DNA of 64,000 bases from Paraspadella gotoi (GCA_051294375.1 CM119263.1:27676568-27740567); one strand, 5' to 3'; positions 11,694 through 23,872 are shown, numbered from the stretch's first letter. Numbers and translations are program-made. Notes: generated by a model from the letters alone, not told the origin.

Positions 11694-11737
11694 TCTCTCT
11701 CTCTTTCTCTNNNNNNNNNNCTCTCTCTCTCTCTCGC
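11694..11737. repeat. (TC)n tract with 10-base assembly gap
   Basis: TC repeat on both sides of N bases at 11711-11720. The gap is inside the repeat, so its true length is unknown. Confidence 0.95.
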
Positions 11738-12399
11738 TTCTCATCAAATATCCATGATCGCTCAATCTTTCTCCACTATATTCTTCCAACCCAAGAAATG
11801 ATTTTTTTATTTTATAGGCCAACGGCATGTGTTTTAAAAAAAGTACTTTTAGTATTTTCAATTAGTTAACCGATAACTTATATTTTTTTTATAAGAGAAG
11901 AATATTAAACAAAACGTTAAAAATAAATATTTTGTTTTCCCGCGCCATCTTTAAAAGCCGGTGGAAAAGGAAAACAAAATCTGAATCGCGAAAAGAAAGA
12001 AAAACTAAAGGCGACTGAAAAGAGAATCGAGAGAGATGAGAAACCCACCTGCAAAGATAAGGGTCGAAGAGGAGTAAGGTAAGTTTAGGTAAGTTTTGGG
12101 GTGACTGGAAGCCGTTTGGAGTGCCGATGGGAAAGACGGTTAGTCTTGGGGTTGATATTCCCTTTCGAGAAAAATTTAAAAACTAAACAAAAACACTGGA
12201 GGCTCCCTTTTTAACGAAGCAACAGAAATTCATGGGGTATTATATTAAGTAGTACGTATCATACAATAACTAATGTAATATTTTCGATACAAAAAATAGT
12301 TACTACGAATTTTTTTTTGGTAAAGTGTCAATCCGTAAGACCTTAAAATTACTCACTACTCATCATTCAAAAAAAAACTCGCAACTTACCCGTCTCTTC
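11738..12399. other. No gene seen
   Basis: Contains TTTTCCCGCGCCATCTTT at about 11935-11952, which joins an E2F-like and a YY1-like site, and GTAAGT-rich sequence at 12070-12100. Confidence 0.45.
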
Positions 12400-12610
12400 T
12401 TTCCGATCGTTTCCGGTGGGCGTGTCCACTTTTCCTCCCCCCGAGGAACGAGTCGCGCGCCGACTTTATTCTCGAAGAGGAGGCGGCGACAGAGGCGGAA
12501 GCGAAGGAGGCGGGGAAACGCTCGTTACCATAACGACGAGCTGAAGCGGTCGCGGCTGCGGCGGCGGCGGCCTTTGCCGGGCTGAAACGGGCACAGCGGG
12601 ACGAGGATTA
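12400..12610. promoter_or_regulatory. CpG-rich patch, possible promoter
   Basis: GC-rich island in AT-rich DNA, with GTTACCATAAC (RFX-like half sites) at about 12525 and a (GGC)n run at 12555-12570. The plus-strand frame (12325-12585) is arginine-rich low complexity. Promoter use is inferred from composition only. Confidence 0.3.
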
Positions 12611-12779
12611 GTTTTTAAAAGATTCCCCACTGTGCATAAATTTATGGCGAAAGAGGATTTCCCCCCCCCCGATTTTATTCCTTTACAAGTTTAATCAACA
12701 TTTAAAAATCAGATATGCGTACACTGTTAGCGAAGAACAGATAAAAAACATATTTTATTTATTATAAAATCATAATACA

Positions 12780-12952
12780 GATCACACTCATACTAAAGGT
12801 TCAAAGCGTACCTGCTCCGCTGCGTCGGTCGGCTGCGTAGGACGCTGCTCCGCCCCTCGTTTTCGCGTCTCTCCGCAGGTGAGCGAAGCCGACGTAGAAA
12901 TAAAAAGTATCAACAAAAGAGAGGAGGGATTTTTACGACGAAGCGGTTAAAG
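12780..12952. other. GC-rich patch with possible splice sites on both strands
   Basis: A good donor (CCGCAG then GTGAGC) lies at about 12876-12883 on plus. A donor-like GCAG then GTACG lies on minus at about 12810. Frames are open in both directions, so I cannot choose a strand. Confidence 0.25.
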
Positions 12953-13065
12953 CGGTAAGGTAAGGTAAGGTAAGGGTAAGGGTAAGGGATGATTGGGCGA
13001 AGGGTAAGGGATGCTTGGGCTATGGGTAAGAGATGATTGGGCTAAGGGTAAGGGATGAAGGGAGT
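12953..13065. repeat. GGGTAA minisatellite
   Basis: GGTAA units pass into a 22-24 bp unit 'gggtaagggatgattgggct' repeated about four times. Telomere-like in look but internal and irregular. Confidence 0.75.
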
Positions 13066-14363
13066 GAAGCGGAGAAGGAGGGGCAGGGCTAAAGAAAATA
13101 GGGGTGGGGGAAATCGGGTAAGATAATTGAAAAAAAATGGGGCGTCGGGTGGAAGCTTCTTTTTTTTTTTGACGAGGGGCTGTTTCGTGTGGCCGTACGA
13201 GAAGCGTACGCGAAAAGCCGGTCGCGGGCCTCGTAATTTTGGGCGTGGCCTCTTCTGTCTCCTAGGAGCGGGAAGCGACTGGACCGAATGATTGTGAAAA
13301 TGGGAAGATGGGGGGAGAATGGGGAATGTGGGGCGGTGGTGGGGGGGGTGAGAGTGGTGATGGGGCCCGAGTTAAAAAGGCGGTTAGAGAGACCGAAGTG
13401 GCTCTCTTCCCTTTTTAAAACCTATTTTACGTTCGCTACGGGATTTGTTTTTTTTTCTTCTTCTTCTTTTTTTAGCTCTTAATAGTTTTTTGTTTCGTTT
13501 TTCTTTTTTTTTTTGGTTTAGGGGTTTTTTCTCTTTCTTTTTTATTTTACGAACGTTTTGTGATTTATTTTCCTTCTCTTTCTCTTTCAAAAATTCGTTC
13601 TTTTCACGCAAAATGGCGACTGATGAGAAGGAAAAAAAATTCTTTTCCCTTTTTTTCAAATTTTCTTTATTAATTCTCTTTTCATTTTCCCTTTTACTAT
13701 TTTTTCTCCGTCTAAATGTTTATTCTTTGTTTCTTTTCTTTTCTTTTTGGCGTCGACGAAGGTGAAAGGAGAGATTGAGTAGAAATGAAACGTCGCTCTT
13801 TGACTTTTGTTTCGCTGGCGATTCCCGCTGGTGTCGCTAGCGATAGAATCGGGCTCAAAAACAAAAGATTGGTGGGGCAGTTCAAGATATTTCGTACTGT
13901 ATAATTTTGTGTGTTTTTTTATTTCAAAGAATTTTTTGAGCAAGTTTGGACCGAAATAGATACGATTATATTTTCTTTTTGGAAAATTGAAAAAAATTAA
14001 AATAGTGAAGTTAATTTTGTTTTTATATATATGGCTAAGAGAAGAAATGAATATATTTGACGAAGAAAAAGCGTAGTTCGTGATAAATGAGTCTTTGTTT
14101 GCTTGTTTTGTTTAATTTTGGTTGTTTTTTCAATTTTTAATTGTTTAAACATAAAAGTTAATAGAAGATCCTTCCGTCAATGGACTGCGTCAATGGTGGC
14201 GCCTTGGATGGAACTTGGCCACTTTTTAACCTATTAATAAAAATAAAATATATATTATATTAACAAAAAAACAGTTTTTAACAGTTTTATTGACATTTTC
14301 TTGAAGTCGAGGAAAAATGGCGAACGAGATCGGGAAACGACAGTTGACTCGTCTTTATCGGAA

Positions 14364-14368
<5 letters not shown>
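13066..14368. other. No gene recognised; pyrimidine-rich stretch
   Basis: About 13440-13760 is strongly TC-rich on plus. A short frame at 13612 beginning ATGGCGACTGATGAG soon runs into low complexity. AAAATGGCG (YY1-like) motifs occur near 13610 and 14318. Confidence 0.4.

Positions 14369-14442
<74 letters not shown>
14369..14442. repeat. (GA)n microsatellite, interrupted
   Basis: Two perfect GA runs separated by an AGA shift. Confidence 0.95.
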
Positions 14443-14446
<4 letters not shown>

Positions 14447-14529
14447 AAAAGAAGGGGAAGAAACAGGGATAAAGAAAAAGATGGAAAGATGGAAAAAGAG
14501 AAAAATCATTTCGAAGATTAAAACGACAC

Positions 14530-15905
14530 GAGTTTTTATTTTCTTTCACTTTCTTTTCTTTTTTCATTTCTTTTTTCCCCTTCTTTCCCTATTTTTTTCT
14601 TTTGTACCCTTTCCTTTCTTTCCTTTCTTCTTTTTAACCTTTCGTCTTAAAACTCTCTCACCACGTCTTTTTCCTTTTCTTTCCTTTTCTTATCTTTTTT
14701 CCACTTGTTTTTTCTTTTCTTTTCTTTTTTCTACTTGTTCTTCCTTCTATTTTCTTTTTTATCCACTTGTTCTTCGTTTTCTCCTTTTTTTTCTATTTGT
14801 TCTTCCATTTCTTTTCTTTTTTTATTTGTCTTCTTTTTCTTTTCTCTTTTCAACTTCTTCTTCGTTTTCTTCTCTTTTTTCTATTTGTTCTTCCTTTTCT
14901 TCTCTTTTTTCCATTTGTTCTTCTTTTTCTTTTTTTTCCCCCTAAATCTTCCTTTTATTTTCTTTTTAGTCACTTTTTGGTCGGTCCGTCCGTCGGTCGG
15001 TCAGTCGGTCCGTAGTTATGTCTGTCCGTCGGTCTGTCCCACTTACGTTAAAAACGCTTATAACTTGCCTATAGTTTGTTGCTCATTTGTTAAAAATCAA
15101 ATCTAAGCGACTACTGGCGCCGCCTTTTGTTTTCAAATAAAAGATAAATTAAAAGAAAAGTAAAGCGGCGCAACACCGTTCCTTGTTTCTATTTGTTTTT
15201 CCTTTTCTTTCCTTTTTTCTATGTACTTGTTCTTCGTTTTCTTCTCTTTTTTCTATTTGTTCTTCGTTTTCCTCTCTCTCATCTCTCGTTTTTCCGTTTT
15301 CTCTGTTTCCTTTTTTCCTCAATTCATCTCCTTCCAACGTTGCTTCCCTCTCATTTTAATCTTCCAATCCATTTTCTCTCCTTTCCTCCTTCCATTTTTC
15401 CTTCTCTTCTTTTCCTTCTCTCCTTTTACTTCTTCTTTCCTTTCCTTCACTTCTCCTTTCCTCCAGTCTTTTCCTTCTTTCCTTTTTAACGCTTATTCTG
15501 TCATATTTCTTTCTTTTCCTTTTTCTCTCCTTTCCTTCTTTTCTTTTTGCCTTCTTCTCCCCTTTTAATCCTTTAATTTTTTCCTCCTATTTTTTCCTCC
15601 CTCTCTCCTTTCCTCCATTTCTCCTTTCCTACTCTTTTTCCCCCCTCTCTTTCTCCCTTCTTGCCTCTATCCCTTTCCACCTATTCTCCTTTCCTCCCTC
15701 TCTTCTTTTCTTCTTTTCTTCTCTCTCTTCCTTCCTCCCTCTCCCCTTTCCTCTCTTATTTATTTTCCTCCTACTCTCCTTTCTTCTCTATCTTCTTTCC
15801 CTCTTTTTCTCTCTCTTTCTCTCCTTTCCTCCCTCTCTCCTTTCCTCCCTCATTTCTTTTCTTTCTAACTCTCCTTTTCTCCCTCTCTCCTTTCCTTCTC
15901 TCCAG
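14530..15905. repeat. 1.4-kb polypyrimidine stretch
   Basis: The plus strand is almost wholly C and T apart from 14965-15185. It contains degenerate units such as 'tttctatttgttcttcgttt'. This purine/pyrimidine asymmetry is known to favour triplex or slipped structures. It ends exactly at a splice-acceptor-like CTCTCCAG. Confidence 0.85.
14965..15090 (+). mobile_element. R1-like head fragment (GTCC core)
   Basis: 'agtcactttttggtcggtcc' followed by a GTCC/GTCGG/GTCTG stretch, then 'cttacgttaaaaacgc'. The same head is at 61308-61345 (plus) and 22411-22505 (minus). It interrupts the polypyrimidine stretch, so it probably inserted there. Confidence 0.55.
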
Positions 15906-16004
15906 GCCCATGATTTATCTCTTGGCGTCTCTGACAGGCGTTTTACTCATTATCCTTTCGTTGTGACGAGGTGGTTCCTTGGAATGGTGGTAAGGGTTGT
16001 GGAG
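15906..16004 (+). CDS. Isolated internal exon, unknown protein
   Basis: A strong acceptor (CTTCTCTCCAG after a very long pyrimidine tract) precedes 15906, and a GTAAGT donor begins at 16005. The frame starting at the first base is open for all 33 codons, so the exon is phase 0 at both ends. A second donor (GTAAGG at 15990) also leaves phase 0, after 28 codons. The peptide includes GVSDRRFTHYPFVV and TRWFLGMVV, which look like ordinary protein, but I do not recognise the family. A second frame in the same piece starts at ATG 15910 and gives an 18-residue hydrophobic peptide before a stop. I see no partner exons nearby. Splice signals and phase support a real exon; a chance match in a pyrimidine-rich setting cannot be excluded. 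Confidence 0.35.
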
Positions 16005-16806
16005 GTAAGTTAGTGTCACCGAAAGGTAAGTGGAGCGAAGAGAAGTATGTAGTTAGTGAATTGTGACGGAAACAAAGAAACTTTTTGGAAGGAAATAAGG
16101 AAAATTAAAAGAGTCATGGGTTGAGGATGAAGGAAAAAGGAGAAGAGAGAGAAGAAGAAGAAGAGAAGAGATGCAGAAAATGAGAGAGGAAAAAAAGAAA
16201 GAGAAAAAAGAAAGAAAATCAGGGGGAAAAAGAAATATTAAAGGTAAAAGCCAACACAAAACAGAATTAAGAAGCGCAGGAAGGCAGAAAAATTTTGCCT
16301 TAGAAATAAGATGATATTTAAAACGAGTTAAAAAAAAGAATTTAAAACATTTAAAAAACAAAACAGTCAGAGATATGATTATATAAAAACACATTAATAA
16401 CGAAACACTCGGAAAAATGATAAAATAAAAACATTTGAAAAAAAAAGAAACCTTGTCGGGGGGAAAATGACGGGAATGAATAATGAAGATGGACAACCGC
16501 CGACGAGGAATTCGTCATAAAAGGAGGAAAGGGAGGAAAAGAAAGAAAAGAAATGGAGGAAAAAGGAAAGAAAAGAAAGATGAAGCGACAAATGGAATGA
16601 AAGCGAAACCAAAAAAAAGGAAAGTAAAAAGAGAGAAGAAGATGGATGGAAGGATGAAGGGAGATGGAGAGCGGGAAGGAGAAATTAAATTGAAAGTCTT
16701 AACGAAAAAGTATTTTCAATTGACGGAAGCCACCAAAGTTTTTGATAAAGAAGATACATATATAGGTGCAAAGAAAAATGTACCTACTACGGACGTAAAA
16801 TGAAAA

Positions 16807-16807
<1 letters not shown>
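16005..16807. other. No gene recognised
   Basis: Purine-rich with a lysine/arginine-rich plus frame (16483-16803) that reflects AAG/GAA composition. If 15906-16004 is an exon, this is intron. Confidence 0.4.

Positions 16808-16885
<78 letters not shown>
16808..16885. repeat. (GA)n microsatellite
   Basis: Perfect run of about 39 units. Confidence 0.97.
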
Positions 16886-16888
<3 letters not shown>

Positions 16889-16965
16889 CAATAAAAAATG
16901 AGAGCCGGGACATGGATGAATGACTGAACGTCGCCCGTGTATCGGAGAGCCTCGAGAAGAGAGAG

Positions 16966-17200
16966 ACTTATGGGAGAACGTCAGAGGATATAAGGAAGAA
17001 AGTCTCTTGATAAACGACGCGATGGGAGAATGTAATAAGATCGATGGGAGAACGCGATAAGATCGATGGGAGAACGCGATGGGAGAATGTGGCAAGATCG
17101 GTGGAAGAAAGCAATGCGAGAATGTTGTATGATTGATTGGAGAACGCGATGGGATAATGTGGCAACATAGAGGGAAGATTGGATGAGAAATCATGCAGTA
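16966..17200. repeat. Degenerate minisatellite, 'gatgggagaacgcgataaga'
   Basis: About nine irregular units containing GATGGGAGAA[CT]G, read directly. The minus-strand ORFs across it (16787-17219) come from the repeat. Confidence 0.75.
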
Positions 17201-17383
17201 TCTCCTGGCAGATTGTCATTTAATGTCAGATGAAAGAGTGCAAGTAAATGCTTCGATTGTCATGCGATTCTATGGGCCACTGAAAGCGTACACCGTGAGG
17301 GTGATAGTTGATTCTTGACAGTCGCCGTGAATGAGAAGTATGATATATGACATGTGTAACGCAGTAATAGACATGTGGAAAAC

Positions 17384-17433
17384 AATTTTGAGGAATCTCA
17401 AAATTTCAAACAATTTTGAGGAATCTCAAAATT
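17384..17433. repeat. Tandem pair of perfect palindromic hairpins
   Basis: Two identical 28-bp units, each with a 9-bp stem (AATTTTGAG/CTCAAAATT) and a GAAT loop: 17384-17405 and 17412-17433. Confidence 0.9.
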
Positions 17434-18609
<1,176 letters not shown>

Positions 18610-18719
18610 GACAGTTGGGTATAGGAGAAAGAAAAAGGAAATTATTCCTTATCTTTTCTCTTTATTACCTCTATTTCTCTCCCATCTTCTCTTTCTTCCT
18701 CTTTTTCCTCTCCGTCCTT

Positions 18720-19068
18720 CCTCTCTTCTTCTCCCTCCTTTTCACCCTCCCCTTAATCTCCTCCTCGCATTACATCTCCACTTTCACTTTCTCTTTCCTC
18801 CCCCTCGCACTCCTTCCCTTCCTCTTCTTCTCCCTTTCCTCCCTCTCCTAAAACTCCTCGGAATACAACTCTTCTTCGCATTACATCTCCTCTTTCACTT
18901 CCTCTTTCCTCCCTCTCTCACTCCTTCCCTTCATCTTCTTCTCCCTTTCCTCCCTCTCCTAAAACTCCTCGGATTACAACTCTTCCACGCATTACATCTC
19001 CTCTTTCACTTCCTCTTTCCTCCCTCTTCTCCTTTCCACTTTCCCCTTAATCTCCTCCTCGCATTACG
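18720..19068. repeat. 111-bp tandem repeat
   Basis: 'cgcattacatctcc' recurs at 18766, 18877 and 18988, exactly 111 bp apart. The intervening CT-rich text is nearly identical. A last partial unit ends near 19061. Confidence 0.88.
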
Positions 19069-19599
19069 ACGACCGATCAACGGATTAAAATCTCCGCCGA
19101 ACGAGAATCCTTCTCCCGGATGTAAAGGAGGAATAAAACCTGGGACGAGGATGTAATTGGAATAAGAGCCTCGTACTTAATGCGGAAATTTTAGGGAACG
19201 GATGCTGTTGAGTCACACAACTTGGGTAACGGGGAGCAGAATTTTTCTATTCCTCTAAAATCAGTCAGTTATTTGAAACTTTATCGCTTGCGACTGTACA
19301 GTATACACTATACACATGCGTCTTACAATTAATTATATTCCCCCCCCAAAAAAGTTTGAGTCAAAGATTGAGAGCAAAAACCAAGTCTTTCTAAGACTGA
19401 AATAGGAAAGGCTGTTTCCCATTGATTTGCTTTGAAAATAGGTTGTCAGTGCTTTTTTTGTGAACTTGGTAAAATTCTGTAAACGACTATGGGTATTTTA
19501 TAAGGCGGAACAGGTTACAAACTAACAGAAGTCCGGTATAAATATTGTTAATGTGTTTTTTAAAGATCGTGAAAATAAAAAAAAATTAGGATTTATCTT
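19069..19599. other. No gene seen
   Basis: Unremarkable AT-rich DNA. Confidence 0.5.
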
Positions 19600-19995
19600 A
19601 TAGTTAAACGCATGGAAGCGATTTTATATTATCTGAATACTATATAATGTTAAAAGTTTTTTTTAATAAATTTTAATTTTATTGAACGGATTCTGATAGA
19701 ACTTGAAAAGTTAGATGAAGGTTATTAATACAACTTTTTGAAATTTTAATGATTTATCTATGAAAATTAACAAAAACTATAAAATTTAATGAATGCTGAT
19801 AATGATGATGATTTTTTAAGGTTTTTTCAAATTTTAGCCCATTTATCATTAAAATTTTTGAAATTTGTAGTACTAACCTTTATCTAACTTTTTAATCTTT
19901 ATCACAATCCATTTTTAAAAATTTTAATTTCTTAAAATTTTTTTAAAGCATTTCTTATATACTGTTAAATATTAAAATGCTTCCATGCATAAGGA
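19600..19995. mobile_element. Foldback (large imperfect inverted repeat)
   Basis: The left arm (about 19609-19775) and right arm (about 19825-19988) are inverted copies. GCATGGAAGC at 19610 is matched by GCTTCCATGC at 19979, and 'aagttagatgaaggtta' is matched by the reverse of 'taacctttatctaactt'. The arms are about 165 bp with many substitutions around a 50-bp centre. No ORF. It resembles a foldback or MITE, but no target-site duplication was found. Confidence 0.65.
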
Positions 19996-20722
19996 AAATT
20001 AATTTAATCAAAATCTAACATCATATATCAATTTGGTTGTAAAAGGACAAAAGACTTTTATTGCGGACTTTTTCATATTGTAAAAAATGTTAAATTTTGG
20101 CCCGCCTTTGTGGGTAACTTCCAGGTTCCCAGGATCTCTTATAGAAGGCATGCGAGCACGAAAAAAGAACCAGCGGATTTATATATCTTTCTTATTGTAA
20201 CACCTCTCCAGTCATCTAGTCGCTTACGTAGTATATTCAAAAGCCTACTACTCCAGCTGAGCATCATCTTTTCCATCATCTTTTCCATTGTTGTTTTTAA
20301 ATACACATCACGTTCCCGGTAGCAATTCTGTATTGTATTCGATCTCTTGTATTGTTCATGAATCTATTGTAAAGATGCTGACTTAATCATAGGCATTAAT
20401 GACTTCCTTGCTTCACACAATACATACACGTCATTCCAGCAGGCATCTTTCGTTGTACTGGATCCATATTATTTAAGAAAACACGTACGTTATATACGAA
20501 ATATGCGTACGTAAATCCTCGTCGTTTATCGACATTGCAGAAACTAAAACATTCTACATACTACTAACTCAAGCAACATAAAACATATGTAAAAGAGTAT
20601 TTCTTTGTAACATTAAAATTTTTTAGTATTAAATTATTTTTTTATTCAAATATCGAATTGTTGTTTTTCTTTCTTTTCGTTGGTTGAAGTTAGCAAGAGA
20701 AATATTTATTTTTCACAACGAA
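19996..20722. other. No gene seen
   Basis: AT-rich. A 70-codon frame at 20110-20322 has no recognisable features. Confidence 0.45.
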
Positions 20723-21502
20723 TTTTTAGTCGACTCTATAATTCACTTTGTCAGTCCGTCGGTCCGCCCCCTCAATCTTGTCGGGCATTCATTATATCAT
20801 GTCAGAACATCGAATTATGATAAATTATGCAAAAAAAAAACGATGTCCTGTCTGTCTGTCTGTCTGTCCGTCCGTCCCACCTTAGCAAAAAACACCAATT
20901 ACTCGTGATTGGTTAGATGGATTGGAATGAAATTTTGTGTGTGGGTAGGGAAGTGTGTGATTGAGCCGGATATGAAGTTTCGATGGAATCGTCCGAGTGG
21001 AAATGAGTTTAAATGGAAAAAACAAAAGTCATATTTACTTTTAAGTATTTTACTTATATATATTCATAATTATTATATTTATTATAAATTGAACAGATAA
21101 ATTGAAATAAAAATTTTTGTGTGGGTAGGAAAGTATGGAATTAAGTTGGATATAAATTTTTGATGAAATCCTAGGAGTGGAAAAGTGTTTAAATTAGAAA
21201 ACCAAAGGACATATTGATTTGAATATTTAAAAGTTTCTCTCTCTCTATTTTTTTCCAATTGATTGATTTATTTATTGATTGTTAATTTTATTAACTGAGT
21301 GATTGATGAATTTTTAAATTGATTAATTTAGAAATCTGTTATGATTTATTATGTTATGATCTAGTTATGATTAGTTATGTTTCTCTCTCTCTCTATTTAT
21401 TTATGATTTTTCTTGTCACATTCATCGGACAGACGATCTGATTAGTTGCTTTCTGCTAAATTATCATAGGCAGATCCGACATTGTTTGCTCAAACTTGTT
21501 TC
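20723..21502 (+). mobile_element. R1 dispersed element, copy 3 (most complete)
   Basis: Head 'gactctataattcactttgt', GTCC stretch, 'aatcttgtcgggcattca', TCTG microsatellite (20848-20872), conserved body at 20895-21025, second weaker body at 21090-21200, and tail 'cagatccgacattgtttgct' to 21501. This copy shows the full order of parts best. Confidence 0.72.
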
Positions 21503-22352
21503 AATTTAAACTCACACTCAAAACTTTCTTTCAATCCAACCATCCAATCAAGAGTAATTGGGGTTTAATGCTAAGGTGGAATGGAAAGACAGACAGACAG
21601 ACAGAGAGACAGACATAAATTTTTTTGCATAATTTCTCATAATACGATGTTTGATTATGCTAGTTAAAAAAATAGAGCGAGTTTAAAAAATGATACCAGT
21701 TAAAAAAATAATGCGAATTGAAAAAACGATTTAAGTTAAAAAAATGATGCAAAGTAAAAAAATGAAGCAAGTTCAGTGAAATCCGTTGCAAGCAATTTAC
21801 ATGTATTGGCGCATCCACTGGTTTGGTATGATGTATGATGGTGTGATGTTTTTATGAAATTGGTACAACGAGTATAAAATTATCCATTCATTTAATAAAT
21901 AAGCTATCTTGCCCCTGACTTTGGACAGGCTTTGGTGGTTTAAGGCTTCCATCACTCTTACAGGATAATGACATAGCAGGTCCCTGCAAGCTTTCAATCT
22001 AGACTCTCTCACAGTCTCGTTTATTCACTCCCAGAGTACCTGATTTCCCTATCTATGAAGTGGTATAATATTTCAAAGAATGTTTCAATTGTATGAAAAG
22101 ACCACTCCCTCAAGTATTATATCGGGGAATACTATATTGTACTCCACCCAGCATCAAAATACAAGGAGCTGAATTTTATGAAATTGGTACAATCAATATA
22201 AAATTATTCATTTATTTATTAAATAAGCTATCTTTGGATAGGCTTATGTTATTATCACAAATTGAAAGAATTATCGTGATTTATCAACTGATTAGCTGAT
22301 TACCATTTAATTATTATAGGCAGATCCGACATTGTTTGCTCAAACTTGTTTT
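21503..22352. mobile_element. R1 composite copy, partly inverted
   Basis: It begins with the reverse of the R1 body and microsatellite (21503-21640: AGACAGAC run, 'agagtaattgg'). An array of 'gttaaaaaaatgatgcaa'-type units follows (about 21660-21780). It ends with a plus-oriented tail at 22306-22352. The two orientations in one stretch suggest insertion of one copy into another or internal inversion. Confidence 0.55.
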
Positions 22353-22410
22353 CTGTCTTAAAAAATGAGCAATCAACTATAGACAAATTACATGCATTTT
22401 TATACTTAGT

Positions 22411-22505
22411 GGGACGACCGACGGACAGACATACCGACAGACCAACAGACCGACCAAAAAGTGACTTATAGAGTTTCTCCGCGAGTACTCGCGGCGCAAC
22501 TAAAA
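22411..22505 (-). mobile_element. R1-like head fragment, minus orientation
   Basis: The reverse complement reads 'actctataagtcacttttt' then a GTC/GTCTG stretch. Upstream of it is the short palindrome CCGCGAGTACTCGCGG (22479-22494). It ends about 30 bp before the GPCR exon. Confidence 0.55.
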
Positions 22506-22532
22506 ACTGTCACAGTTAATTTGTGATTTCAG

Positions 22533-22643
22533 ATGCCAAATTTAACAGAAGATACAGAACAAAGTCCCTACCATATGGAATGGTCAAGAAACATTTTTAA
22601 TTTTCTTAAAACTAATACTGTTGGCAAGAGTAGTTTATTAGAG
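22533..22643 (+). CDS. Seven-helix receptor, first recognised exon
   Basis: 37 codons from ATG 22533 to a GTATGT donor at 22644, exactly phase 0. It encodes an N-terminal tail with one NLT glycosylation site, which fits an extracellular end. The ATG follows directly after TTTCAG (22527-22532), a splice-acceptor-like sequence. So the ATG may sit at the start of an internal exon, or the transcript may receive a trans-spliced leader here. Beyond this point the frame would run on to 22739, but the protein-like text ends at the donor. Confidence 0.55.
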
Positions 22644-22936
22644 GTATGTACTTGTTTAAGACGTTCCATTTCTACAGAAAATTTATCTACACAATCAGTT
22701 TTATACAATCATACAAAAGAATATCTTATTCACGCTTAAAGCAAAAAATCAAGAAAATGATTTTAAAGAAGCACCAAATAATTTATTGCTTTAACTCAAT
22801 TTAATGAAATTGAATTTTTTAGATGGAGAAAAGTGAATTATTGCATGAAAATTACAAAATCAAGGGTTTAATTTTACATTAGTGGAACGTTACATATCTA
22901 ACAATATATAATTATTTTTTTTTACATTTAAATTAG
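22644..22936 (+). other. Intron of the GPCR-like gene
   Basis: 293 nt, GTATGT to TTAAATTAG, AT-rich, phase 0 on both sides. Confidence 0.6.
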
Positions 22937-23872
22937 GCCATCAAACGGTTACAATCTGAGAAGGAAGCCAGAATGCAGCATCTAAATTTCATCAATCTGA
23001 TCATCGGTGGGTTTGTTCTGCAGTCAATTATGGGCATAACGATACAGCCCTACCTGGTCATCAAGTTGAAAGGGGTAATGCGCACTTTCATGGCCTTAGA
23101 GTATTTTTTCATCTTTGCCTGTTCACTTAATTGGTTTTTATTTGAAGGCAACAACTATAACTTTTTTAACACTATTTATTCTCCTAATCTTTATCACCAT
23201 TTTTCACTTTTATTTGCAAAAATGTATTTTTGTAATGGGACATATTTTTATTTTTTGAATCTTCGAAAAACATTCTTGTGTTTGATTTTATTTGACATTC
23301 ATCAAATGGTATGTTTTCCATTAAAGTATAAGGAGTATAACACAAAGAAAAAAGTTGCAATGCGCTATTTATTCGCCATATTTTGTCTCTCGATCTTTCA
23401 TGTTGGAGATATAATTGCGATACTCCTCTTAATTTCAAGAAATTTCTCATATGCTGCCATAAAAAAGCTGGACAAAGCCAGCATTTACCTGAATGGAATT
23501 TATGAGCTGGCACTGATAGCAATCAGTATCAGGCGGGCGGTTTGCATTAAGGCCGAGCTCAATAGAAGAATCAGGGTGGTAAAAAAGGACTTCTCATCTT
23601 TATGTATACTGACAATAGGCATAGTCACTGTTACGACGATCTATACAGTGGTTGGTCTGTCACTCCGTATCATTGCAAGGACAATGATTTCTGCAAAAGG
23701 ACAAACCATCATTAAAATGATTTGCTTTATCAATGATTCTTTATTTGGATTAAGTATCATGATTCTTTATCTCGTTTCATTTCCTAAACTGAGGAGGTTC
23801 AAATCGAAATTAAAAAGACTTCTTTCACTTTCTTTTTTTAATGTATTTAAAAAAAAAAACTTCTATTATTAA
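22937..23872 (+). CDS. Seven-transmembrane receptor, rhodopsin-like, orphan
   Basis: Main coding exon. After the acceptor, twelve codons precede the ATG at 22973, so the spliced protein is about 348 residues. Seven hydrophobic segments are visible, numbered from that ATG: about 8-30, 34-57, 74-97, 128-154, 170-190, 207-235 and 246-270. After helix 3 there is a DxH motif with a following P (FDIHQMVCFPLKY, 108-119), which resembles the DRY...P region of class A GPCRs. The C-terminal tail is basic and begins right after helix 7. The helix-1 GNxxV and helix-7 NPxxY motifs are degenerate (GGFVLQ; INDSLFG), so this is a divergent, perhaps lineage-specific chemoreceptor or peptide receptor. The gene is AT-rich, unlike the receptor exon at 2.3 kb and the transporter at 50.4 kb. 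Confidence 0.75.
   Translation, partial: AIKRLQSEKEARMQHLNFINLIIGGFVLQSIMGITIQPYLVIKLKGVMRTFMALEYFFIFACSLNWFLFEGNNYNFFNTIYSPNLYHHFSLLFAKMYFCNGTYFYFLNLRKTFLCLILFDIHQMVCFPLKYKEYNTKKKVAMRYLFAIFCLSIFHVGDIIAILLLISRNFSYAAIKKLDKASIYLNGIYELALIAISIRRAVCIKAELNRRIRVVKKDFSSLCILTIGIVTVTTIYTVVGLSLRIIARTMISAKGQTIIKMICFINDSLFGLSIMILYLVSFPKLRRFKSKLKRLLSLSFFNVFKKKNFYY

Noticed and set aside
12953-13065. Telomere-like GGGTAA repeats
   Set aside because: Irregular, internal, and the longer 22-24 bp unit explains them better.
23184-23522. Minus-strand ORF of 112 codons
   Set aside because: Shadow of the GPCR-like gene on the opposite strand.
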